Positions 7,702-15,714 of a stretch of DNA of 17,983 nucleotides are shown one piece after another. The stretch covers positions 1 through 17,983 of the forward strand of contig JAUVCP010000006.1 in assembly GCA_030590765.1 (NCBI GenBank), given 5' to 3'. The notes beneath the pieces are model-generated. The model had not been told where the DNA came from, did no database searches, and saw only the letters and a list, made by a program, of their open reading frames with translations. Within the stretch, counting starts at the first letter, position 1. Every line of letters begins with the position of its first letter. A program made the translations under genes and the position numbers. This stretch comes from Flavobacteriaceae bacterium (lineage in GTDB: Bacteria; Bacteroidota; Bacteroidia; Flavobacteriales; Flavobacteriaceae).

Positions 7702-7724
7702 ATTTAAAAGTTTCTTGTTTACAA

Positions 7725-7749
7725 TTTTTCAGCCTGTTAGGCTATAAAA
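7725..7749. terminator. Possible bidirectional terminator after pyk
   Basis: AGCCT (7731-7735) and AGGCT (7739-7743) form a 5-pair stem with a 3-base loop. After a two-base mismatch, TTTT at 7725-7728 can pair with AAAA at 7746-7749. It lies between convergent genes, where a two-way terminator is expected, but the stem is short and no long T tract follows on the plus strand. It overlaps the stop codon of the small minus-strand ORF. Confidence 0.25.
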
Positions 7750-7856
7750 CTGTTATATAACATTATGACTATACTAATAACGACATAAATTATAAGAAAT
7801 CTATTTGATTGTTTTAACTGCTTATTTTCCTGTTTTAATTTTTCAATTTCACTCAT
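7737..7856 (-). CDS. Small coiled-coil plus single-membrane-segment protein (39 aa)
   Basis: An ATG-started frame of 39 codons reads MSEIEKLKQENKQLKQSNRF, then a hydrophobic stretch LIIYVVISIVIML, and ends TAA at 7737-7739. The first half has leucine or isoleucine at heptad-like spacing with charged and glutamine residues, so it should form a short coiled coil. The second half is a plausible membrane helix. It starts 32 bases after the stop of the aromatic amino acid hydroxylase gene on the same strand and could be its downstream operon partner. I do not recognise the family. The clear two-part composition argues for a real gene, but at this length a chance frame cannot be excluded. Confidence 0.5.
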   Translation of the reverse strand: MSEIEKLKQENKQLKQSNRFLIIYVVISIVIMLYNSFIA

Positions 7857-7888
7857 GATATTTGTATTTTATTAATTGAACTCACTGT

Positions 7889-9622
7889 TTATCCTATCAA
7901 TTGCATACCATCTTTTATCAGATGATCAATGATTTTATTTTGAGATAATTTTTCCAAATGTGAGCTTACATCTCCAAATAGCGTAGATTCTTTTCTCAAC
8001 TTTAGTAATTCATATATCTCCAAAGGGAGTAACCATTCTTGCTTATGAGCCGATTTTAACTTCTGTAAAATAATCTCTAACTTATCTAAATCAATAACCT
8101 CTTTATCGCGAATTTCACTAATGTTAACATACATTTTATGTAATTCCCGCTCTTTTGGACTATAATAAACTATTTTATGTGTCTTTTCTTTTGGAGGATC
8201 AAATTGCAGACCATAACTATTTGGATCTGCTACTCCTGAAAATGCTGAAATAATGAAAGAACCGATAGCCATATCATAAACGCCCCAAGAAGGATCAAAC
8301 AAAACCCGATCTCCCATTTTCACCGTACAGTTCCTAAAAGAGATCAAGATGATTTTCCCCTGTAAATTCCTTTTACCTGTTATGATCTCCCCTTCTACTT
8401 CTATTCCTCTCTCAAAAATCAATTTAGTAGATTTTCCCTCATAAATCCCATAGGCTTCCAAATCTGTAGGTGACATATCTTCAATGGCAATATTGATACC
8501 TTTTAATTTACCAACAGGTGATCCAAATCCATCTCTGTGATATTCTTTATCATGCCCAATCAATTCTTTATTCTTATATGCTAAAGCTGTTGGTCCGGTT
8601 GTTTTTATATAAACTGCTCTTTGATTTTCATCAGCAATTACCTCTGTAAATTTTCCCGATATCTGAATACCAGTACTCAATTCAATAGTTCCAAGATCTT
8701 TTGAATTGATCAGTTTTTCAACTCCTTTTAATCCACCGTTTCTTAGTGCCATTTTATTGGCAAATTCTTCTAAAACAAAACTCAAATGAGCAAAGTCAGG
8801 TGTCACAAAAAGTTGTGGTTGAGGTTTGGTGATATCAAAACCTATATTGGATGCATCTAAACTATAAGGTAATTTTTTAACCCTTTTACTCATACACCAT
8901 TTACTTTCACCTATAGAGGAAAGCAATCCGGCTCCATAGATCTTTGGATTATTCAAACTACCTACCAAACCATATTCAACTGTCCACCAATGCATATTTC
9001 TAATTTTTGACATTTCACTTTCCTCATCCATATTTTCAGAAATGCTTTTTATGATCTCCTCCGCTTCTACCATATCTTTTTTATAAGTTTTAGGATCTTC
9101 TTTAATGATAGATAAATGTCTGATCGCTTCATATAATTCATAATCTTTTGCAGATGAGATCGCTTTAGATCCGATTTCTCCAAAACGCCTTAAATATTCA
9201 GCATATTCCGGATTTGCAATGATGGGTGCATGGCCGGCTGCTTCATGAATAATATCAGGAGCGGGTGTATACTCCATATGTTCCATGGTTCGAATATCTG
9301 CAGCAATAACCAATGTATTATATGCCTGAAACTCCATAAAAGCATTAGGAGGAATAAATCCATCAACAGAAACAGCTGCCCAGCCAATCTCTTTTAAAAT
9401 GTGATTCATTTCTTCTATTTTTGGAATTTTATTTGCAGAAACACCTATTTTTTGCAGACCTGAAATATATGATTCGTGAGAAAAATCTTTTAAATAAACC
9501 ATATTTTTACGCATTACATATCGCCAAATGGCTTGATTTTGAGAAGTATATTGATCATACGGTTGTGATATAATAAAACTTCTTAGGTGCTTAGGTAGTT
9601 TTTGTAATACCTTATTTGACAT
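7889..9622 (-). CDS. Aromatic amino acid hydroxylase (phenylalanine 4-monooxygenase-like)
   Basis: This 577-residue protein belongs to the pterin-dependent, non-haem iron hydroxylases, which in bacteria usually turn phenylalanine into tyrosine with oxygen and a tetrahydropterin. The iron-binding set is complete: H126 and H131 in IIHEAAGHAP and E216 in WWTVEYGL. The catalytic domain spans about 20-297. There is no N-terminal ACT regulatory domain. Instead a C-terminal region of about 280 residues follows, with segments such as RDGFGSPVGKL and a leucine-rich charged tail, that I cannot assign to a domain. The long form occurs in other Flavobacteriia as far as I recall. Substrate preference cannot be read from the sequence, so tyrosine or tryptophan hydroxylation is not excluded. 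The ATG lies 146 bases from the divergent small ORF; a weak -7-like TAACTTTA sits at 9655-9662. Confidence 0.88.
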   Translation of the reverse strand: MSNKVLQKLPKHLRSFIISQPYDQYTSQNQAIWRYVMRKNMVYLKDFSHESYISGLQKIGVSANKIPKIEEMNHILKEIGWAAVSVDGFIPPNAFMEFQAYNTLVIAADIRTMEHMEYTPAPDIIHEAAGHAPIIANPEYAEYLRRFGEIGSKAISSAKDYELYEAIRHLSIIKEDPKTYKKDMVEAEEIIKSISENMDEESEMSKIRNMHWWTVEYGLVGSLNNPKIYGAGLLSSIGESKWCMSKRVKKLPYSLDASNIGFDITKPQPQLFVTPDFAHLSFVLEEFANKMALRNGGLKGVEKLINSKDLGTIELSTGIQISGKFTEVIADENQRAVYIKTTGPTALAYKNKELIGHDKEYHRDGFGSPVGKLKGINIAIEDMSPTDLEAYGIYEGKSTKLIFERGIEVEGEIITGKRNLQGKIILISFRNCTVKMGDRVLFDPSWGVYDMAIGSFIISAFSGVADPNSYGLQFDPPKEKTHKIVYYSPKERELHKMYVNISEIRDKEVIDLDKLEIILQKLKSAHKQEWLLPLEIYELLKLRKESTLFGDVSSHLEKLSQNKIIDHLIKDGMQLIG

Positions 9623-9768
9623 TTCTTTTTTCTTTTATTATATTGGTCATGTGGTAAAGTTAGCTTTTTTTCATATTAATATATTAAGGGAATTCTATTC
9701 ACCTAAAAATAATTCTACTAATTTTACAAAAGTATCACATCAATTTTCGACGAACAAACAACCTAATT

Positions 9769-9963
9769 ATGAGTTTTGGAGGTTCTGTTTAGGAAATGAT
9801 CACTACACTTAAGAATAATAGTAGTTTAGTAGTTGGCAGAAGAAAAAAATATTTAAGAAAAAGGACAAATTTTAAAAAAGCTACTCCAGATCAGCTAAAA
9901 GGGATCAGAGAACAAATCAGAATTGAAAATCGTAAAACCCAATATCTAAATCATATATTTTGA
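9769..9963 (+). pseudogene. Small conserved-type ORF interrupted by TAG at codon 8
   Basis: From the ATG at 9769 the frame reads MSFGGSV, then TAG at 9790-9792, then EMITTLKNN and on to TGA at 9961-9963. Ignoring the TAG gives about 64 residues, rich in lysine and arginine, with KATPDQLKGIREQIR near the end. The reconstructed N-terminus resembles a small flavobacterial family that begins MSFGGSV-x-x-MI-x-x-LKNN; I recall this only from memory. CAG to TAG is a one-base change and glutamine would fit. Members I recall end in a membrane helix, absent here, so the gene may also be shortened at its 3' end. A start at 9796 (ATG) would give a 55-residue product. The stop overlaps the TTG start of the amidase gene, so translation of the two may be coupled. 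The intact family may still be represented elsewhere in the genome. Confidence 0.5.
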
Positions 9964-10628
9964 AAAATTATTATATCATTATTCTTGTTTTATGGCTAAG
10001 TATAGTCTCTTGCAGTTCGGTAAAAATTATTGACAAACCTGTTATCATGACTCCAGAAAGAGATCAATTAACGCTTGAATATCTGGAAACCAGATTTGGA
10101 TTAATTCAGGAAAAACCAATCATTAACCCGAAAATGGTAGTGGTTCACTGGACAGCAATTCCAACACTTGAAAAAACCTTAAATGCGTTTAATCCTGTAA
10201 AACTTCCTAACTGGCGTCCTGAAATTGCAAATGCTGGGGCTTTAAATGTTGGCGCTCAATTTGTAGTAGATCAAGATGGGAAAATTTACAGACTATTTCC
10301 AGAAACATATATGGCGCGACATGTAATTGGTTTAAATCACTGTGCCATTGGTATTGAAAATGTTGGTGGATTAGAGGATAAACCTCTCACAAAAAAGCAA
10401 TTGAAATCAAATATTAAACTAATCAAATACTTAAAAAAGAAATACACTGCTATTGAATATGTGATCGGTCATTTGGAATATCAAAATTTTGAGGATCATG
10501 AATTATGGCTGGAAAAAGATGAGACTTATCGTACCCAAAAAACAGATCCAGGAGTTAAGTTTTTAAATAGTATTCGTCAAAAAACTTCAAAATACAACTG
10601 GAAACCTGTTCCTCAAAAAAATCAATAG
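9960..10628 (+). CDS. N-acetylmuramoyl-L-alanine amidase, lipoprotein
   Basis: This 222-residue Amidase_2-type zinc enzyme is predicted to cut the bond between MurNAc and L-alanine in peptidoglycan or its fragments. The N-terminus MKNYYIIILVLWLSIVSCSS is a lipoprotein signal with lipobox cysteine C18, placing it in the periplasm, on the outer or inner membrane. Zinc ligands fit H63 in VVVHWTAIP, H171 in VIGHLEY and D196 in KTDPG; E133 in GIENVGG corresponds to the catalytic acidic residue. The start is TTG, chosen because it begins the signal peptide exactly and no in-frame ATG is nearby. Its TTGA overlaps the TGA of the preceding small ORF, mimicking the usual ATGA coupling. It is followed 44 bases later by the M14 peptidase gene, a natural partner in murein peptide trimming. 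Confidence 0.85.
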   Translation: MKNYYIIILVLWLSIVSCSSVKIIDKPVIMTPERDQLTLEYLETRFGLIQEKPIINPKMVVVHWTAIPTLEKTLNAFNPVKLPNWRPEIANAGALNVGAQFVVDQDGKIYRLFPETYMARHVIGLNHCAIGIENVGGLEDKPLTKKQLKSNIKLIKYLKKKYTAIEYVIGHLEYQNFEDHELWLEKDETYRTQKTDPGVKFLNSIRQKTSKYNWKPVPQKNQ

Positions 10629-10672
10629 GCTTACTGTAAATTAGATTATCAACAACTAAATATTATTTTTCA

Positions 10673-12136
10673 ATGAAAAAAATACTTTTCTTACTTCTAT
10701 TTATTCCATTTATGGGAATAATAGCTCAACAAATAAACATCTCAGAAAAGTTGTTTTCAGATTATGAATCTTACAAAGAAGAGGAATTAACAAATCGAAG
10801 ATTTAAACATACTGAAATTCAACCTTTAATTAATAATTTGAAAACTGATAAAGATTTTCAAATCACTAACTTGGGTAACTCTATTGAGGGCAGATCTATC
10901 TCTATGATCAGCATTGGAAAAGGAAAAACCAATATCCTGCTTTGGTCACAAATGCACGGAGATGAGTCCACTGCTACCATGGCTATATTTGATATTTTTA
11001 ATTATCTCAAAAAAAATAAAGCTATTCTTTCTAATATAAAACTTCATTTTATTCCCATGTTAAATCCTGATGGTGCAGAGAAATTCACTCGCCGTAATGC
11101 TATTGGAATTGATTTGAACCGAGATGCTGTTCAGTTACAAAGTCCGGAAGCTACAATTTTGAAATCTGCCCGTGATAGCTTGCATGCTGATTTTGGTTTT
11201 AATTTACACGATCAAAGCAAATATTACAACGCAGAACGAACCGAAAAACCTGCTACGATTTCCTATTTGGCTCCTGCTTACAATTATGAAAAAACGATCA
11301 ACACCACCCGTGGCAATGCGATGAAGATTATTGTAGAGATGAACCGTATCATTCAACAATATGCACCCGGACAAGTAGGCAGATATTCTGATGATTTTGA
11401 ACCTCGTGCCTTTGGTGATAATATACAAAAATGGGGAACCAGTACCATCCTGATCGAATCAGGAGGATATCCAAATGATCCCGAAAAACAATTTATACGT
11501 AAATTGAATTACGTTTCTATACTTGCAGCAATACATTCCATTTCTACAGGTAAATATAAAAATACTTTGATAAAAGAATATGAAAATATTCCAAGGAACG
11601 ACCGAAAACTATTTGATCTGAAAATTACAAATCTTACTTTTCCACATTTGGGTCATGATTATACTGTAGATCTTGGTATCATGCGAAATGAAATAGAGAA
11701 TCAAAAACATACCGATTTTTATTATCGTGGACAGATTCGGGATATTGGAGATCTGTCAACTTATTTTGGTTATAAAACTCTGGATGCTAAGAATCTTAAA
11801 TTTAAAATAGGTGAAACATACCCAAAGATACTATCTGATTTTGAAGAATTTAAGAATCTGGATTTTAAAAAATTACTACAACAAGGTTACACCACAGTGA
11901 GTGTAGATTCTTTACCTGATGAAATTAGATTTACCCATTATCCTGTTAATATCATAGATTCACGTAAAATTTCAATTCCAAAGGACAATACAATTCCGAA
12001 ATCTCCACTAGCGCTATATAAAAATCCAACGTTTTTACTCATCAAAAATAACAAAGTAGTTTATGCCATCATCAATGGGTTTATTTATGATTTAGCTAAG
12101 GATAAAAATGAAGTAATCAATGGTTTCGTAAAATAA
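10673..12136 (+). CDS. Exported M14-family zinc carboxypeptidase
   Basis: This 487-residue protein has a signal peptide (about 1-18, ending GIIAQ) and an M14 peptidase domain at about 45-290. Zinc ligands are H95 and E98 in QMHGDES and H179 in NLHDQS. Substrate-binding residues sit in NPDGAEKFTRRN and GIDLNRD (near 131-151), and the catalytic glutamate is E262 in ILIESGGYP. M14 enzymes remove C-terminal residues from peptides; some act on murein peptides, others on proteins. The remaining 190 C-terminal residues I cannot assign; the mature protein is likely periplasmic or secreted. The location between a murein amidase and a TonB-dependent receptor suggests peptide processing for uptake, but the substrate is not determined. 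The start ATG is supported by the signal peptide. Confidence 0.85.
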   Translation: MKKILFLLLFIPFMGIIAQQINISEKLFSDYESYKEEELTNRRFKHTEIQPLINNLKTDKDFQITNLGNSIEGRSISMISIGKGKTNILLWSQMHGDESTATMAIFDIFNYLKKNKAILSNIKLHFIPMLNPDGAEKFTRRNAIGIDLNRDAVQLQSPEATILKSARDSLHADFGFNLHDQSKYYNAERTEKPATISYLAPAYNYEKTINTTRGNAMKIIVEMNRIIQQYAPGQVGRYSDDFEPRAFGDNIQKWGTSTILIESGGYPNDPEKQFIRKLNYVSILAAIHSISTGKYKNTLIKEYENIPRNDRKLFDLKITNLTFPHLGHDYTVDLGIMRNEIENQKHTDFYYRGQIRDIGDLSTYFGYKTLDAKNLKFKIGETYPKILSDFEEFKNLDFKKLLQQGYTTVSVDSLPDEIRFTHYPVNIIDSRKISIPKDNTIPKSPLALYKNPTFLLIKNNKVVYAIINGFIYDLAKDKNEVINGFVK

Positions 12137-12157
12137 TATACTGTTTATACTTGTTTT

Positions 12158-14446
12158 ATGAGAACATCATTACATATTTTATTCATTTGGTGTTGGTTTA
12201 TTTCAATTTCATTATCTGCTCAAAATTATAGCGGAAAAGTAATTGGGGCTGAAAACTCAATTGAAATCTTCAATGTTCAAATCTCCGATACTTCTAAAAA
12301 CATAGTTACAACGACTAATAAAAATGGTTTTTTCTCACTGACTAAATCTGGCAGCTATATTTTTTCAAAAACTGGTTACCATTCTAAAACAATTCTTATT
12401 GAAAATTCAAATTTAAATATTGTAAAACTACTGGAAAAACCAGAAGATTTAAATGAAATAATTATTAAAACCAGTAATTTTCAAAGTCCGTTAAAAAAAA
12501 TAGCTTCAGCCATATCCATCATTACAACAAAAGAAATAACCAGTAATAACAGTACCAATATGGCATCTATTCTTAACATGGTTTCGGGTGTTTATATGCA
12601 AAGTGGAACACAAAATACCAACCGAATTACAATCAGAGGCATCGGTTCTCGAAATTTATATGGAACAAGTAAAATAAGAGCCTATTATCAGGATATTCCT
12701 CTTACAAATGGCTCAGGAGAATCAACCATTGAAGATATAGAATTAAACTCCATTGGAAGAGTAGAAATATTAAAAGGCCCTTCTTCAAGTCTTTATGGCG
12801 CGGGTTTGGGAGGAACGATACAATTGATTCCAAACAAAGGTCAGTTTGACGAATTTAATTTAAACATTGGTACACTTTTTGGATCATTCGGTTTGCAAAA
12901 ATATAGTCTTAATGTTAATTTAGGAAACCAAACAAATTCTGCTAATATTATTTATACAAATACACATAGTGATGGTTATCGTGAAAATAATTCTCTTAAC
13001 AGACAAGTATTTACACTCGCTTCAAATCATTTTCTTAGCGATAAGGACAAGTTTACTATTATAGCAAACTTCATTGATCTAAAAGCATATATTCCCAGCT
13101 CTTTAAATGAAGATGATTATATAAATAATCCGGAATCAGCAGCCTATACCTGGGGGAGATCTAAAGGTTATGAAGATTATAATAAGGGCTTGTTCGGACT
13201 TTCATGGCAACACGATTTCAATTTAAAAACAAAACAAATAACAAGTGTATTTACTTCATTTTTAAAATCTTACGAAGCAAGACCTTTTAATATTCTAAAA
13301 GAAAAAACAAATGCCATCGGATTGAGAACCAGATTTTTATCAGAAAATAAATTATTTAATAGATCTTTAAAATGGACAATTGGAGGTGAATTATTTTATG
13401 ATCATAATTCCTATCAAACATTTGAAAATCTTTACAAAGATTTTCCACCTGAAATAGGTAGCGTTCAAGGTGAAATTTTAAGTGATTTTAATGAAGATAG
13501 ATTTTATTCTAATTCCTTTATGGATTCAAAATATGAGCTTTCAAAAAAAACAATTCTTGATATTGGTCTGAACTTCAATCAAACTGTTTACAAACTAAAA
13601 GATGAATTTAATGATGATGCTATTAATTTTTCAGGAGATTACAGATTCGACATCATTATTTCTCCTAAAATAGGATTAACCCACCAAATAACTTCTAGTT
13701 CTATGATCTATGGAACGATAAGCCATGGATTTTCTCCTCCAAAACTGGAGGAAACTCTTTTGCCAAACGGACTTATAAATACAGATATTAAACCCGAAAC
13801 CGGGTGGAATTACGAAATTGGAAGTAGAGGAAAAATTTGGAATAATATTTTCAATTATGAAATAGCAATTTATCAAATGGATGTTAAAGATCTTTTGGTG
13901 GCCAGACGCACTTCCGATGATCAATTTATAGGAGTGAATGCAGGTAAAACAAAATTAAATGGAATTGAAATGGATATCAATTATACCATTCTTAAATCTG
14001 AAAAAATAAAAATCACACATTCAAACTCTTTTAGTTTTAATAATTTCAAATTCAAAGAATTTAAGGTTCTGGAAAATGATTTTTCAGGAAATGATCTAAC
14101 AGGAACTCCTAAAAATACTTTTAATTCTCAAATTTATTTTGAATCTGATTTTGGATTTTACGGTTTTTTAAATTACTACTATGTTGGTAAAATTCCGTTG
14201 CGAGACGATAATTTAATCTACTCTCAAAAATATCAACTGCTAAATGGGAAAATAGGCTTTAAGCCTAAAATAAACAGCAAATTAAAAATAGATGTCTTCG
14301 TTGGAATTAATAATCTATTAAATGAAAAATATGCTTCCATGTTGCTTATTAACGCAGGTAGTTTTGGCAATAAAGCTCCTAGATATTATTATCCAGGAGA
14401 GCCAATAAATTATTATACAGGAGTAAATTTGAAGTATCTATTTTAA
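12158..14446 (+). CDS. TonB-dependent outer-membrane receptor
   Basis: This 762-residue protein is an outer-membrane transporter driven by TonB. In order: a signal peptide (1-21, SLSA then Q22), a carboxypeptidase-regulatory-like domain (about 23-95), a plug (about 112-226) with RITIRGIGSR and VEILKGPSSSLYGAGLGG, and a beta barrel of about 530 residues ending in the aromatic C-terminus KYLF. No SusD-type lipoprotein gene is adjacent, so a polysaccharide utilisation role is unlikely. The neighbour 32 bases downstream is a PQQ-dependent dehydrogenase. E. coli PqqU (formerly YncD) is a TonB-dependent transporter for PQQ, so PQQ uptake is an attractive inferred role; muropeptide or siderophore uptake are alternatives. 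The start lies 21 bases after the M14 peptidase stop, consistent with one transcript. Confidence 0.9.
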   Translation: MRTSLHILFIWCWFISISLSAQNYSGKVIGAENSIEIFNVQISDTSKNIVTTTNKNGFFSLTKSGSYIFSKTGYHSKTILIENSNLNIVKLLEKPEDLNEIIIKTSNFQSPLKKIASAISIITTKEITSNNSTNMASILNMVSGVYMQSGTQNTNRITIRGIGSRNLYGTSKIRAYYQDIPLTNGSGESTIEDIELNSIGRVEILKGPSSSLYGAGLGGTIQLIPNKGQFDEFNLNIGTLFGSFGLQKYSLNVNLGNQTNSANIIYTNTHSDGYRENNSLNRQVFTLASNHFLSDKDKFTIIANFIDLKAYIPSSLNEDDYINNPESAAYTWGRSKGYEDYNKGLFGLSWQHDFNLKTKQITSVFTSFLKSYEARPFNILKEKTNAIGLRTRFLSENKLFNRSLKWTIGGELFYDHNSYQTFENLYKDFPPEIGSVQGEILSDFNEDRFYSNSFMDSKYELSKKTILDIGLNFNQTVYKLKDEFNDDAINFSGDYRFDIIISPKIGLTHQITSSSMIYGTISHGFSPPKLEETLLPNGLINTDIKPETGWNYEIGSRGKIWNNIFNYEIAIYQMDVKDLLVARRTSDDQFIGVNAGKTKLNGIEMDINYTILKSEKIKITHSNSFSFNNFKFKEFKVLENDFSGNDLTGTPKNTFNSQIYFESDFGFYGFLNYYYVGKIPLRDDNLIYSQKYQLLNGKIGFKPKINSKLKIDVFVGINNLLNEKYASMLLINAGSFGNKAPRYYYPGEPINYYTGVNLKYLF

Positions 14447-14478
14447 AAATTGTAATTTTAAGCTATAAACTAAATTTC

Positions 14479-15591
14479 ATGAAAAAAATTTACCTTCCAT
14501 TATTGTTATTTTCTTTTGTTATAGCAAATTGCCAACGAAATGAAAATACTATCTATCAAAAATCTATTAATTACAAAGTAGAAACTGTTGTTGATAATCT
14601 TGAGATTCCCTGGGGAATGGCATTCTTACCAGATGGCTCTATGCTTATAACGGAACAGGAAGGGAAGTTAATTCACTTTAAAAATGGGACAAAAACCTTT
14701 GTTAATAATGTACCTAAAGTTTATTACGAAAATCAGGGTGGTTTATTAGATATTGAATTACATCCTGATTATGCTCAAAATGGCTGGATCTATTTTTCTA
14801 TGTCTGCCAATATAGAGAAAGATGGCAAAAGTGGAAACACAACTATAATGAGAGCCAAATTACTTAACAATGAATTGATTGAACAGGAGATATTATATAA
14901 AGCAACTCCAAATACCAAAACTGGAAATCATTTTGGGTCAAGATTAGAATTTGACCGTGATGGGTATCTATATTTTTCTATTGGAGATAGGCATAAACGA
15001 GATGTCAATCCCCAAGACATAACAAGAGATGGAGGTAAAATTTATAGAATAAATGATGATGGAAGTATCCCTGCTTCCAATCCTTTTTACAACACAAAAG
15101 GAGCTAAAAAAGCAATTTATTCTTACGGTCACAGAAATCCACAAGGTATAGCATTACATCCTCAAACAGGAAAAATATGGACCCATGAACACGGTCCAAA
15201 AGGAGGCGATGAGATCAATATTATAAATGGAGGAAAGAATTATGGCTGGCCTAAAATTACCTATGGAATTAATTATAGTGGAACCAAAATTACTGATGAC
15301 ACTTCATTACCGAGTATGGAGCAACCGCTGCATTATTGGGTTCCATCTATTGCTCCAAGTGGAATGGCCTTTGTAACAAGTGATAAATACCCTGCCTGGA
15401 AGGGAAGTCTTTTAGTTGGATCATTAAAATTCAATTATTTGAATCGGGTTGTAATAGAAAACAATAAGGTTATAAAAGAAGAAAAGTTATTGGAGGATGT
15501 GGGACGTGTTAGAAATGTTAGACAAGGCCCTGATGGATTTATTTATGTAGCAATTGAGCAATTAGGGATTGTTCGTATTGTACCTGAATAA
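14479..15591 (+). CDS. PQQ-dependent aldose sugar dehydrogenase-like lipoprotein
   Basis: This 370-residue enzyme belongs to the soluble-glucose-dehydrogenase/YliI family of six-bladed beta-propellers that oxidise aldose sugars using PQQ and calcium. Visible motifs: IPWGMAFLPDG near 43-53, the base histidine H151 in GNHFGSRLEF, FSIGDRH near 166-172, R219 in YGHRNPQGIALHP, and HEHGPKGGDE near 236-245. The N-terminus ends in IANC with C18 as probable lipid attachment, so the mature enzyme should be a periplasmic-facing lipoprotein. It lies 32 bases after the TonB-dependent receptor gene, presumably in one operon. Flavobacteria generally do not make PQQ as far as I know, so they would have to take up the cofactor. 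The electron acceptor and true substrate cannot be read from the sequence. Confidence 0.85.
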   Translation: MKKIYLPLLLFSFVIANCQRNENTIYQKSINYKVETVVDNLEIPWGMAFLPDGSMLITEQEGKLIHFKNGTKTFVNNVPKVYYENQGGLLDIELHPDYAQNGWIYFSMSANIEKDGKSGNTTIMRAKLLNNELIEQEILYKATPNTKTGNHFGSRLEFDRDGYLYFSIGDRHKRDVNPQDITRDGGKIYRINDDGSIPASNPFYNTKGAKKAIYSYGHRNPQGIALHPQTGKIWTHEHGPKGGDEINIINGGKNYGWPKITYGINYSGTKITDDTSLPSMEQPLHYWVPSIAPSGMAFVTSDKYPAWKGSLLVGSLKFNYLNRVVIENNKVIKEEKLLEDVGRVRNVRQGPDGFIYVAIEQLGIVRIVPE

Positions 15592-15681
15592 AAGCCTTTA
15601 TCACAAATTTTTTATCTAGTTTTCACTTTTTTAGTCACTACAAAATTAGCTTTAATTTTACGTTACATTTTTAAATTTCAG

Positions 15682-15689
15682 TATCTTTG
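15682..15689 (+). promoter_or_regulatory. gpmI promoter, -7 element
   Basis: TATCTTTG is a perfect match to TAnnTTTG, 25 bases before the gpmI ATG. A partial -33-like TTAC at 15663-15666 lies 15 bases upstream, which is shorter spacing than usual. This marks gpmI as the start of a new transcript after the dehydrogenase gene. Confidence 0.6.
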
Positions 15690-15714
15690 CAAATCATTTT
15701 TTAGAAATTATACA

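Noticed and set aside
9623..9768. Additional promoters between the hydroxylase gene and the small ORF
   Set aside because: TAACTTTA (minus, 9655-9662) and TAATTTTA (plus, 9719-9726) each miss the final G of the -7 consensus and lack a -33 partner, so they are too weak to list.
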